NCBI GenBank assembly: GCA_030041195.1
Contig: JASHOI010000192.1
Span: forward strand, 1 to 17,365
Origin: Streptosporangiaceae bacterium
GTDB lineage: Bacteria > Actinomycetota > Actinomycetes > Streptosporangiales > Streptosporangiaceae
DNA: 17,365 nucleotides
Direction of reading: 5' to 3'
Shown here: piece after piece, positions 1 to 9,920 of the stretch
Numbering within the stretch: position 1 is the first letter of the stretch
Layout of the letters: each line of letters opens with the position of its first letter
Position numbers and translations under genes: made by a program
The notes under the pieces: model-generated
Seen by the model: the letters and a program-made list of their open reading frames with translations, nothing else
Databases searched by the model: none
Told to the model about the DNA's origin: nothing

Positions 1-302
1 AGTTCGGGCCAGCGCTTCCGGTCATTCCCTACGACGACGAGGCGCAGGCCGTTGAGCTCGCCAACCAGACATGGTCCGGGCTGTGCTCCTCGGTGTGGTC
101 GGCCGACACCGAGCACGCGATGACCGTCGCCAGCCGGCTCCGCACCGGGGTCACCTTCTTCAACAACCACAACGCCACCGCCGTCGACGAGCGGGCACCG
201 TTCGGTGGGTTCAACGCCAGCGGCATCGGGCGCGAACTCGGCCGGCCGGGCCTGCATGAGTTCACCGAGACCCACGTGATGTCCGTTCCGTCCGAGGGCT
301 AG
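1..302 (+). CDS. Aldehyde dehydrogenase, C-terminal part (cut by window start)
   Basis: Only the last 99 residues of an NAD(P)+-dependent aldehyde dehydrogenase are inside the window; the first whole codon begins at base 3. The fragment opens with FGPALPVIPY, the conserved E-(I/V)-FGP block of the family whose Glu lies just outside. It ends with PFGGFNASGIGRELG, the C-terminal signature (PFGGxxxSGxGRE). The catalytic Cys and Glu are not visible, so substrate and activity cannot be judged. The stop is 12 bases before the start of a second, clearly different aldehyde dehydrogenase, so the two are probably co-transcribed. Family call is secure from the signature; assignment to alkane-derived aldehydes is inference from the nearby alkB. 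Confidence 0.9.
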   Translation, partial: FGPALPVIPYDDEAQAVELANQTWSGLCSSVWSADTEHAMTVASRLRTGVTFFNNHNATAVDERAPFGGFNASGIGRELGRPGLHEFTETHVMSVPSEG

Positions 303-314
303 GAAGGGGTCTGG

Positions 315-1760
315 ATGTCCGCCAGCCACGACAAGCTGTTCATCGGCGGTGAGTGGGTGAGCCCCAGCTCGGCCGCCAGGATCGCCGTCCGGAACGCGTC
401 AACCGGAGAGCCGATCGGCGAGGCACCCGAGGCAGCCGAAGCCGATGTCGACGCCGCGGTCGCCGCGGCCCGCCGCGCGTTCGACGACCCGTCCGGGTGG
501 TCACAGTGGGAGCCCGCGCAGCGCGCCGCGGTACTGGAGCGGCTCGCTACCGAACTGGAGGCCCGGGCGCAGGAGATCGGCCGCGTGGTCAGCGAGCAGA
601 ACGGCATGCCGATCGCGCTGTCGCCGGTCATCGAGGGCATGACCCCGGTGGGCACGCTGCGGTACGTGGCCGGCCTGATGGCCGGCTCACCGGTCGAAGA
701 GGAGACATCCCGGTTCCTCGGCGGCGATCTGATCATCCGGCGCGAGCCGGCGGGCGTGGTCGCCGGGATCGTGCCGTGGAACTACCCGCAGACGCTCGCC
801 TCGTTCAAGTACGCGCCGGCGCTCGCCGCCGGGTGCACGATCGTGCTCAAGCCTGCTCCGGAGACCGTGCTCGACGGCTACGTGTTCGCCGAGGCCGTCG
901 AGGCGGCCGGCGTCCCGCCCGGCGTGATCGGCATTGTGCCCGGCGGCCGGGAGATCGGCGCCTACCTCGTCCAGCACCCCGACGTCGACAAGGTCGCCTT
1001 CACCGGATCGACCGCGGCAGGACGGCAGATCGCCGAGGTGTGCGGCCGGCTGCTTCGCCCGGTCAGCCTCGAGCTCGGGGGCAAGTCCGCGGCGATCATC
1101 CTGGACGACGCCGACCTGGACCTGGCCAGGATCGGCCAGGACCTGTTCGCTGCCACGCTGGTCAACAACGGGCAGACCTGCTACGCCGGCACCCGGATCC
1201 TGGCCCCGCGGTCCCGCTACGCCGAGGTCGTCGACATCTTTGCCGCGTTCGCCTCCTCGCTGAAGGTCGGCGACGCCCTCGACCCGGCCACCCTCATCGG
1301 CCCGCTGGTGTCGCAGCGGCAACGGGACCGCGTCGAGGGCTACATCGCCAAAGGCAAGAGCGACGGCGCCAGACTGGTCACCGGCGGCGGCAGGCCCGCA
1401 GGCCTGGACCGGGGCTGGTTCGTCGAGCCGACGATCTTCGCCGACGTCGACAACAAGTCCACGATCGCGCAGCAGGAGATCTTCGGCCCGGTGCTGTCGG
1501 TCATCGAGTACACAGACGTTGACGACGCCGTCCGGATCGCCAACGACTCGGACTACGGGCTCGGCGGCTCGGTCTGGACGGCCGACCCCAACCGCGCCAG
1601 GGCCGTCGTCCGCCGAGTGCGCACCGGCACCATGGGCATCAACGGCTACCTGCCCGACCCGGCCGGCCCGTGGGGCGGGGTCAAGTGCAGCGGGATCGGC
1701 CGCGAGCTCGGTCCGGGGGCAATTGCCGCATACCAGCAGCTCAAGACCGTCTATGCCTGA
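315..1760 (+). CDS. Aldehyde dehydrogenase (complete, 481 aa)
   Basis: Cytosolic NAD(P)+-dependent oxidation of an aldehyde to a carboxylic acid. All landmarks are present: the cofactor-binding PWNYP block (about residues 153-157), FTGS in the Rossmann fold, the general base in LELGGKS (Glu253), the nucleophile in NNGQTCYAGTR (Cys289), EIFGPVLSV, and the C-terminal SGIGRELG. The length is normal for the family. The ATG at 315 follows GGAAGGGG with good spacing, which fixes the start. It lies 12 bases behind another aldehyde dehydrogenase gene. Its stop overlaps the stop of the opposing flavin monooxygenase by 10 bases. The two dehydrogenases are paralogues with different C-terminal halves, so they may act on different aldehydes. 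The substrate cannot be read from sequence; fatty aldehydes from alkane oxidation are one option. Confidence 0.95.
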   Translation: MSASHDKLFIGGEWVSPSSAARIAVRNASTGEPIGEAPEAAEADVDAAVAAARRAFDDPSGWSQWEPAQRAAVLERLATELEARAQEIGRVVSEQNGMPIALSPVIEGMTPVGTLRYVAGLMAGSPVEEETSRFLGGDLIIRREPAGVVAGIVPWNYPQTLASFKYAPALAAGCTIVLKPAPETVLDGYVFAEAVEAAGVPPGVIGIVPGGREIGAYLVQHPDVDKVAFTGSTAAGRQIAEVCGRLLRPVSLELGGKSAAIILDDADLDLARIGQDLFAATLVNNGQTCYAGTRILAPRSRYAEVVDIFAAFASSLKVGDALDPATLIGPLVSQRQRDRVEGYIAKGKSDGARLVTGGGRPAGLDRGWFVEPTIFADVDNKSTIAQQEIFGPVLSVIEYTDVDDAVRIANDSDYGLGGSVWTADPNRARAVVRRVRTGTMGINGYLPDPAGPWGGVKCSGIGRELGPGAIAAYQQLKTVYA

Positions 1761-2890
1761 CCCGCGCGGGCCAGGTAGGCCGCTGTTGCCTGTTCGCTGA
1801 TCGTCACGTGCCGCACCGCCGCGGCCAGGCGCATGTCCTGGTACCGGGCCAGCGCGCCGGGTATGCCGGCGGGCGAGCCGACCTGGGTCAGCGCCTCGGC
1901 CAGGGCCCGCACGTCGTACAGGCCCTGCCGGAACCCGCCGCCGACCATCGGGCTGGCCGCGTGCGCGGCGTCTCCGGCCAGCGCGGCCCGGCCGGCTGCC
2001 AGCCGGGTGGGCTTGTACTGCACGATCGGGGTGCCGAACACCGTTCCGTCCGCCAGCGCGAGCGCCAGCGCCTCGCGCCACGGGCTGGGCCAGCGGGCCG
2101 CGGCGAAGTCGGCCAGGCGCCGCCGGACCGGGTCGGGCAGCGCGCCGGGCGCCAGGGTGCCATGCACGGTGTCGCCGTCCAGCAGGCCGGCCTCGTGCAG
2201 CAGGTCGCGCTGCTGGGGGTCGTACCAGACCAGGTTGAGGCGGCGGTGCCCGACAACGGTCTCGCCGCGTGGCCCGGGGACCGGGTAGGTCACCAGCCGG
2301 TACGGCCCGGCGTACACCTCGCGGCCCGGCTCGCGGGCCCGCGGCAGCGCCACGCCGGGCGGCATGGCCTGCTCGTCGACCATCGCGCGCCACAGCAGCA
2401 CTCCGGCGTACCGGGCATCGGGGTGCTGCGGGTCGACGGCGCGCCGGACCGTGCTGCGCGCGCCGTCGGCACCAACCACCAGATCGGCTTCGAAGACGTC
2501 GCCCCGAGCCGTGCGGACGGCTGCGGCCTGCCCGGGGCCGCCGGGCAGCACGGCGGTCACCTCCGTGTCGCGCCGCACGCTCACCGCGGGAAGACGCGTG
2601 GCGTGGTCCTCCAGCCACGCCTGCAGCAGATGCCACGCCGAGGTGTCACGGTCGGCGCCGTGCAGCACCGGCGGGTCCGTGCCGATCCCGGTGACCTCGC
2701 CGAGCAGGGGGGTGTCCACGCCCAGCCCGCCGCCGCCGTCGATCGCCCGCGCCGGGCTGCGCTCGGCCACGATCACCTCGGCTCCTAGCCGGGAGAGCGC
2801 GATCGCCGCGGACAGCCCCACCAGGCTGCCGCCGGCCACCACGCACCGCAGCGGCATCTCCGGCAGCCCGCCGGCCCATGTGCTCGCCAT
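1751..2890 (-). CDS. FAD-dependent monooxygenase (aromatic hydroxylase type)
   Basis: A single-component flavoprotein hydroxylase of 379 residues in the PHBH / 2,6-dihydroxypyridine hydroxylase group. The N-terminal Rossmann motif is a GGSLVG variant (residues 20-25), with an acidic Glu43 in VAERSP that would bind the FAD ribose. The DG motif is VVGADGARS (Asp142-Gly143). The GD motif is ALAGDAAHA (Gly306-Asp307) followed by a glycine-rich stretch. No signal peptide or membrane segment is seen, so it should be cytosolic and NAD(P)H-dependent. The frame is open back to a TTG at 2950, but GGAGG at 2899-2903 sits 8 bases before the ATG at 2890, so that start is used. The gene lies 69 bases downstream of alkB on the same strand and is probably in its operon. 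The substrate is unknown; an aromatic or heteroaromatic ring is typical of the family. Confidence 0.88.
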   Translation of the reverse strand: MASTWAGGLPEMPLRCVVAGGSLVGLSAAIALSRLGAEVIVAERSPARAIDGGGGLGVDTPLLGEVTGIGTDPPVLHGADRDTSAWHLLQAWLEDHATRLPAVSVRRDTEVTAVLPGGPGQAAAVRTARGDVFEADLVVGADGARSTVRRAVDPQHPDARYAGVLLWRAMVDEQAMPPGVALPRAREPGREVYAGPYRLVTYPVPGPRGETVVGHRRLNLVWYDPQQRDLLHEAGLLDGDTVHGTLAPGALPDPVRRRLADFAAARWPSPWREALALALADGTVFGTPIVQYKPTRLAAGRAALAGDAAHAASPMVGGGFRQGLYDVRALAEALTQVGSPAGIPGALARYQDMRLAAAVRHVTISEQATAAYLARAGQA

Positions 2891-2959
2891 GCCCAAGACC
2901 TCCGTTCCGTGCCGGATCTGTTCCGCACGGCCCAGGGTCGCAAACGGCAAGACGCAGAG

Positions 2960-4162
2960 TCAGCCCGGCTCTCCGGCCGGCACGGGCGGGTCGGGCGCTC
3001 GCGGCGCCAGCCCCGGGTACCGCTCCCGGAGCCGGCCCGCCGCCCGGGGATGCACGTTGGCCAGGGACAGGTCGCCGCCGTAGTGTGCCAGCACCCTCGG
3101 GTCCATGATGCGCCGCCACAGCGGGGTGATCAGCGCGGCGACCACCATGGTGGCGTACCCGGCGGGCAGTTGCGGGGACTCGTCGAAGCTGCGCAGTGCC
3201 TGGTAGCGGCGCAGCGGGTTGGCGTGGTGATCGCTGTGTCGCTGGAGCTGGAACAGGAAGATGTTCGTGACGATCCGGTCGCTGTTCCAGCTGTGCCGTG
3301 GGGTGACCTTCTCGTACCGGGCGGCGGCGGTCCGCTGCCGGGCCAGGCCGTAGTGCTCGAGGTAATTCACGGCCTCGAGCAGGGAAAACCCGACGATGGC
3401 CTGCAGGATCAGGAACGGGATCGTCCGCGGGCCGAAGACGGCGACCAGGCAGGCCGCGAGCACGGCGGTCATCGCCCACGCGTTCAGGATGTGGTTATGC
3501 CAGGTCCACGGGGAGCGCGAGCGGATGCGGAACCGGCGGGTCTCCAGCCGCCACGCCGATTTCAGGCTGCCCAGCACCGTGCGCGGCCAGAACTCCCAGA
3601 AGCTCTCCCCGATCCGGGCGCTGGCCGGGTCCTCGGGCGTGGCGACCCGGACGTGGTGCCCGCGGTTGTGCTCCACATAGAAGTGCCCGTAGCCGGTGGG
3701 CGCCAGGGCGATCTTGGAGAGCCATCGCTCGGCCGCCTCCCGTTTGTGCCCCAGTTCGTGTGCGGTGTTGATCGCGATGCCGTTGACGATGCCCACCGTG
3801 AGCACCAGCCCGGCCATCCCGGCCACGCCGAGGCCGCCGCGGGCCCAGACCGCGCAGCACAACACCAGAGCGGCATACTGCGCGGGCAGGTACAGGTAGG
3901 TGAGCCAGCGGTAGTACGGGACCCGCTGCAGCTGCTGGGCGATCTCCTCCGGAGGGTTGGTCCGGTCGTCGCCCCGGGCCATGTCCAGGACCGGGACCAG
4001 CCCGAACACGGAAACCGGCGTGATCCACCAGGCCCAGGCGGCCCCGCCGGTTCCAGCCCAGGCGGCGAACCCGGCGAACGGCAGCGTGGGCACGACGAGG
4101 GCGAGGGGCCAGGCGTACTTGTGCGGGTCGCGCCAGGCGGGGGCGCTGAGCGGCTTGTGCAC
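2960..4162 (-). CDS. alkB: Alkane 1-monooxygenase, integral-membrane di-iron type
   Basis: Hydroxylates the terminal carbon of an alkane using O2 and electrons from rubredoxin; it sits in the cytoplasmic membrane. All four histidine signatures of the AlkB family are present: HELGHK (135-140), EHNRGHH (164-170), NYLEHYGL (266-273) and LQRHSDHHA (306-314). Several hydrophobic segments flank them, and 400 residues is the usual length. Translation starts at a GTG (4162) preceded by GGAGG at 4168-4172 with 5-base spacing. There is no fused C-terminal rubredoxin (no CxxCG pair) and no rubredoxin or rubredoxin reductase gene in the window, so electron partners must be encoded elsewhere. A flavin monooxygenase follows on the same strand and a TetR regulator is divergent. 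On this strand TTGTAA (4216-4221) and GATAGT (4193-4198) with a 17-base spacer form a plausible promoter inside the palindrome region. Confidence 0.96.
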   Translation of the reverse strand: MHKPLSAPAWRDPHKYAWPLALVVPTLPFAGFAAWAGTGGAAWAWWITPVSVFGLVPVLDMARGDDRTNPPEEIAQQLQRVPYYRWLTYLYLPAQYAALVLCCAVWARGGLGVAGMAGLVLTVGIVNGIAINTAHELGHKREAAERWLSKIALAPTGYGHFYVEHNRGHHVRVATPEDPASARIGESFWEFWPRTVLGSLKSAWRLETRRFRIRSRSPWTWHNHILNAWAMTAVLAACLVAVFGPRTIPFLILQAIVGFSLLEAVNYLEHYGLARQRTAAARYEKVTPRHSWNSDRIVTNIFLFQLQRHSDHHANPLRRYQALRSFDESPQLPAGYATMVVAALITPLWRRIMDPRVLAHYGGDLSLANVHPRAAGRLRERYPGLAPRAPDPPVPAGEPG

Positions 4163-4204
4163 GGCGGCCTCCGGTAAATCGTCGTGGACATAACTATCCC
4201 ATCT

Positions 4205-4249
4205 GCCCAGGATATTTACAATAATGTCATTTTTGTAAAATCACTGGGC
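4205..4249. promoter_or_regulatory. 45-bp interrupted palindrome, likely TetR operator between alkB and tetR
   Basis: Two nested dyads share one centre, T4227. The inner one spans 4215-4239: TTTACAATAATG pairs with CATTTTTGTAAA with 11 of 12 matches. The outer arms are GCCCAG (4205-4210) and CTGGGC (4244-4249), also exact. The inner part is strikingly AT-rich for this genome. The site lies in the 105-bp gap between divergent alkB and tetR and overlaps the candidate alkB -35 (TTGTAA, minus strand). It also overlaps a candidate tetR -10, TAAAAT at 4236-4241 (TTTACA at 4215, 15-base spacer). Binding would therefore repress both genes. That the adjacent TetR protein binds here is inference from position and symmetry. 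Confidence 0.82.
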
Positions 4250-4515
4250 GGTTAGACTCCCAGGCTGATGACCACTCCACCCGGGTACCGCGACATCGCG
4301 CGCCAGCACCTGCGCGACACGATCATCGACGCGGCCCGGGACCTGACGATCGTTCACGGCTGGGACAGCGTGCGCATGGGCCAGGTCGCCGCCAGGACCG
4401 GAGTCAGCCGCCAGACCGTCTACAACGAGTTCGACAGCAAGGCCGGGCTGGCCGAGGCGCTCGCCCAGCGCGAGGCCGAGCGCTTCATCGCCGGCGTGCG
4501 CGCCAGCCTGTTCGC

Positions 4516-7884
<3,369 letters not shown>

Positions 7885-8055
7885 GGACCGTGATTTAAGG
7901 TGACCATTCTGTTAAGTGCTCTGATACCCGGCCCACCTGGGATGAGTCCTCGCCGCAGCCGTTCGCCCGGATCGGCGCGGCTCCCACGCGCCAATATTCG
8001 ACATACCGTGCATATCCGACGCCCGGCCGCCCATCGCGGGGATCGGTGAAAGATA

Positions 8056-8094
8056 TAGGAGGCTCGCGTGCAAATACTGCCGCCCAGCCTCCTA
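8056..8094 (+). promoter_or_regulatory. Hairpin covering a ribosome-binding site, followed by a T-run
   Basis: TAGGAGGCT (8056-8064) pairs exactly with AGCCTCCTA (8086-8094). Inside, GCG/CGC and GCA/TGC extend the stem around an AATAC loop. ATTTTT follows at 8096-8101. The left arm contains an ideal AGGAGG site 5 bases before a GTG (8068) that is in frame with Usp. The structure could therefore either hide that site or act as an intrinsic terminator or attenuator ahead of usp. Confidence 0.55.
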
Positions 8095-8156
8095 GATTTT
8101 TGGATCTTGAACGCGGTGGGCGCGGCCTGGGGACGGGGAGCGTTTCGGCTGCCTGT

Positions 8157-8162
8157 TACAGT
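8157..8162 (+). promoter_or_regulatory. Candidate -10 box for leaderless usp
   Basis: TACAGT fits the actinobacterial TANNNT -10 pattern and ends 7 bases before the GTG at 8170, which places the transcription start on or beside the start codon. No ribosome-binding site precedes this GTG, and no good -35 is seen. Confidence 0.45.
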
Positions 8163-8169
8163 CCCAGGC

Positions 8170-8643
8170 GTGGACGAGGAACCGATATCGGAAGCTCCGC
8201 ACAAAGCGGTCGTCGGCGTGGATGGCTCCGACGACGGCATGGCCGCCCTGCGGCGGGCAAAGATCCTCGGCGCCGCCATGCACGCCGAGCTTTACGTCGT
8301 TCACGTCAAGCACCAGCCCTACTGGTGGTCATTTGCCGACGTGGCTCCGATCAGCGCGGAGACCGAGTTCCGCCACGTCCTCGACGGGATCGCGGCCCAG
8401 GTGGAGACCGCGGTCAAGGCGGAGATGAGCAGCTACCCGGAGCGCTGGTCCTTCCAGGTTCGCAGCGGCAATCCCGCCGAGGAGCTGCTGGCGGTCAGCG
8501 ACGAGGTCGGGGCGATTGCCGTCGTCGTCGGCGCCCGGGGCCACCGCCCGATGTCGCCGTACCTGCTTGGTTCGGTCTCCACCGCCCTGCTGCACCGGGC
8601 ACCGGTCTCGGTGCTCGTCGTGCGCGGCCCCGAGCCCGGCTAG
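8170..8643 (+). CDS. Universal stress protein, single UspA domain
   Basis: A cytosolic ATP-binding Usp-fold protein, usually induced by stress, hypoxia or growth arrest. From the GTG at 8170 it has 157 residues, normal for one domain. The first strand is KAVVGVDGSDDG. The nucleotide-binding loop is VVVGARGHRPMSPYLLGSVS, a variant of G-2x-G-9x-G(S/T). The C-terminal strand is APVSVLVVR. The frame is open upstream to a GTG at 8068 with a perfect ribosome-binding site, but the extra 34 residues resemble nothing in Usp proteins and the site is buried in a hairpin, so 8170 is preferred. The gene is divergent from a CtpF-like ATPase; in mycobacteria such ATPases and Usp proteins belong to the dormancy (DosR) regulon. 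Its stop overlaps the opposing gene's stop by 4 bases. Confidence 0.88.
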   Translation: MDEEPISEAPHKAVVGVDGSDDGMAALRRAKILGAAMHAELYVVHVKHQPYWWSFADVAPISAETEFRHVLDGIAAQVETAVKAEMSSYPERWSFQVRSGNPAEELLAVSDEVGAIAVVVGARGHRPMSPYLLGSVSTALLHRAPVSVLVVRGPEPG

Positions 8644-9128
8644 CTGGTCAGCCTGACGAGGAACAGCCATGCGTTGATCACGCCGCCGAGCAGGCTCGCC
8701 ACAGCGGCTGGGATCAGCCAGTACAAGCCGCCGCCGGCCCGCAGCAGCAAGGTGAGCCCGGCAGCGCCCACGAGCACGGCGGTGATCGTGTTGGGCGAGA
8801 ACCTCTCGATGTAGCGGGCCACACCCCGCTGGGTGCTGTGACCGGCGCGGCGGTCCAGGATCAGCAGCGCCATCCCCGAGGTGCCGGCCACAGCCAGCAG
8901 CTCCCCGCCCAAGGCCGCCGACGGCTGCGGAGCCACCAGCACCACCGCGGCGAGCACCGAGGTCATGAACAGCACCAGTGTCTGGGCCGCGCGGGAGGCG
9001 AGCCGGCGTGACCCGGCCAGCACGTCAGCCTTGACCGAGACCGCGACAAACAGCAAGCCGGTCAGGGCACCGGCAACGGCGGCGAGCGTCTCCCCGAACG
9101 TGAGCCACATCGCGGGCGTGTACCCCAC
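8640..9128 (-). CDS. Small multi-pass membrane protein of unknown function
   Basis: 162 residues with about five predicted hydrophobic helices (near 9-31, 48-66, 72-91, 113-129 and 135-158) and basic connecting loops (RRLASR, DRRAGHSTQR). The segment GALTGLLFVAVSVKADVL resembles a recurrent family of uncharacterised actinobacterial membrane proteins, but no function can be given. The GTG at 9128 has GGAGG (9137-9141) 8 bases upstream; the internal ATG at 9110 is too far from that site. The gene starts 15 bases after the stop of the DsbA-like gene, so the two form an operon, and its own stop overlaps usp's by 4 bases. A membrane partner of the thiol oxidoreductase is possible but unsupported; there is no conserved Cys pair in the helices. 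Confidence 0.75.
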   Translation of the reverse strand: MGYTPAMWLTFGETLAAVAGALTGLLFVAVSVKADVLAGSRRLASRAAQTLVLFMTSVLAAVVLVAPQPSAALGGELLAVAGTSGMALLILDRRAGHSTQRGVARYIERFSPNTITAVLVGAAGLTLLLRAGGGLYWLIPAAVASLLGGVINAWLFLVRLTS

Positions 9129-9143
9129 CGGGACAGCCTCCGC

Positions 9144-9713
9144 TCAGCGCCCGCCGGCTGCCTCGGCGACCGCGGCGGCAATCGGCCGCGCCTCGGGCGT
9201 GACGGCGGCGCCCGCAACCAGGACGGTCGGCGTGGCCTCGACCCCGAGCGCGGTGGCGCGTGCGGTCACATACGACGGCCAGTCCAGGTACGGCCCGTCG
9301 GACACGCAGGTGGCGAACGACCCGTCGAGCCCGGCCGCGCGGCCGGCGTCGGCGAGCTCGGCGTCGGACAGGCCCGCGGAACCCTCGGGAGGCTGGCTGA
9401 CGAACAGCGCGTGCGCGTACTCAACGAACCGTTCCCGGTCGGCGGCGCAGCCGGATGCCGCGGCCGCGCGCGTTGAGTAGTTCGTCGTCGACGCCTGGTC
9501 CAGGAAGTTCATCGGGTGGTAGACGAGACTGACCTGCCCGTCGGCCACCAGACTGGCCAGCGTCGGCCCTGCCGAGAGCTCAAACCGCCGGCAGAACGGG
9601 CACATGAAGTCGATGAAGGCATCGATGCGAATCGGGCCATGCCCGATCGTGACGCCGTCGCCCTCCGCGGTGGCGCCGGCCGGAAGGCGGCTGGGCGCAG
9701 CCGGATCGGTCAT
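9144..9713 (-). CDS. DsbA-like thioredoxin-fold oxidoreductase, no signal peptide
   Basis: 189 residues of the DsbA / Thioredoxin_4 type. The redox motif CPFC (Cys38-Cys41) follows the first strand IDAFIDFMCPFC. The cis-proline loop is VEATPTVLV (Pro162). A helical insertion with DQASTTNYSTRAAAAS is typical of DsbA-like proteins. No N-terminal hydrophobic segment or lipobox precedes the domain, so it should be cytosolic, unlike the usual exported form. The ATG at 9713 has AGGAG 6 bases upstream. It heads a two-gene unit with a small membrane protein and is divergent from sigJ. A TTGGC-N3-GCCAA dyad at 9735-9747 lies just upstream and could be an operator. Two further cysteines, Cys89 and Cys136, are present. 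Confidence 0.88.
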   Translation of the reverse strand: MTDPAAPSRLPAGATAEGDGVTIGHGPIRIDAFIDFMCPFCRRFELSAGPTLASLVADGQVSLVYHPMNFLDQASTTNYSTRAAAASGCAADRERFVEYAHALFVSQPPEGSAGLSDAELADAGRAAGLDGSFATCVSDGPYLDWPSYVTARATALGVEATPTVLVAGAAVTPEARPIAAAVAEAAGGR

Positions 9714-9851
9714 GGCTCACTCCTTCGGTGAAGCTTGGCCGCGCCAAAGTACCACCTGCTGCCGGGCTCACCGCTGGAAGCGGGCCGTTACGCGACGCCC
9801 CGGAGCCGATGGCGTCGCGTTCCTGGCTGTCCAGACCGCTGCTCGCCGCCG

Positions 9852-9878
9852 CCTCACAGTTCGGTGCGCTGTCCCGTC
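9852..9878 (+). promoter_or_regulatory. Candidate ECF41-type promoter of sigJ
   Basis: CCTCACA (9852-9858), a 16-base spacer and CGTC (9875-9878). From memory, ECF41 sigma factors recognise TGTCACA-N16-CGTC; here 5 of 7 bases of the -35 and all of the -10 match, with exact spacing. It lies 42 bases before the sigJ ATG, so the gene probably activates itself. Found by eye; no genome-wide background was computed. Confidence 0.55.
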
Positions 9879-9920
9879 GAACTGGTGAGGGCGGATAAGA
9901 CCAGCGAAACTGGCGGCACC

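Larger units (their letters stand above)
7885..8169. other. Divergent intergenic region between ATPase and Usp genes
   Basis: These 285 bases separate the ATPase start (-) from the preferred Usp start (+). They contain TTAAAT on the minus strand (rc of 7893-7898) next to the ATPase GTG, an AT-richer patch around 7991-8015 that could hold a promoter, a strong hairpin at 8056-8094 with a following T-run, and TACAGT just before the Usp GTG. No small gene with convincing protein character was seen. Confidence 0.6.

Noticed and set aside
687..2636. 649-codon minus-strand frame antisense to the aldehyde dehydrogenase
   Set aside because: Arg/Gly/Ala/Pro-rich shadow of two real genes with complete family motifs; no domain visible.
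2891..2950. TTG start at 2950 adding 20 residues to the flavin monooxygenase
   Set aside because: A GGAGG site lies 8 bases before the ATG at 2890, and the extra residues precede the normal FAD-binding start of the family.
7939..7949. GGGATGAGTCC resembling a DosR dormancy box between the CtpF-like and Usp genes
   Set aside because: The half-sites are too close and degenerate compared with GGGACT-N2-AGTCCC; the gene context fits but the motif does not.
8068..8169. GTG at 8068 as the Usp start
   Set aside because: The 34 added residues do not resemble Usp proteins and the ribosome-binding site is paired in a hairpin; kept only as an alternative.
9735..9920. N-terminal extension of SigJ from 9735
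   Set aside because: The ECF41-type promoter candidate lies inside it, and the extension lacks sigma-factor sequence.
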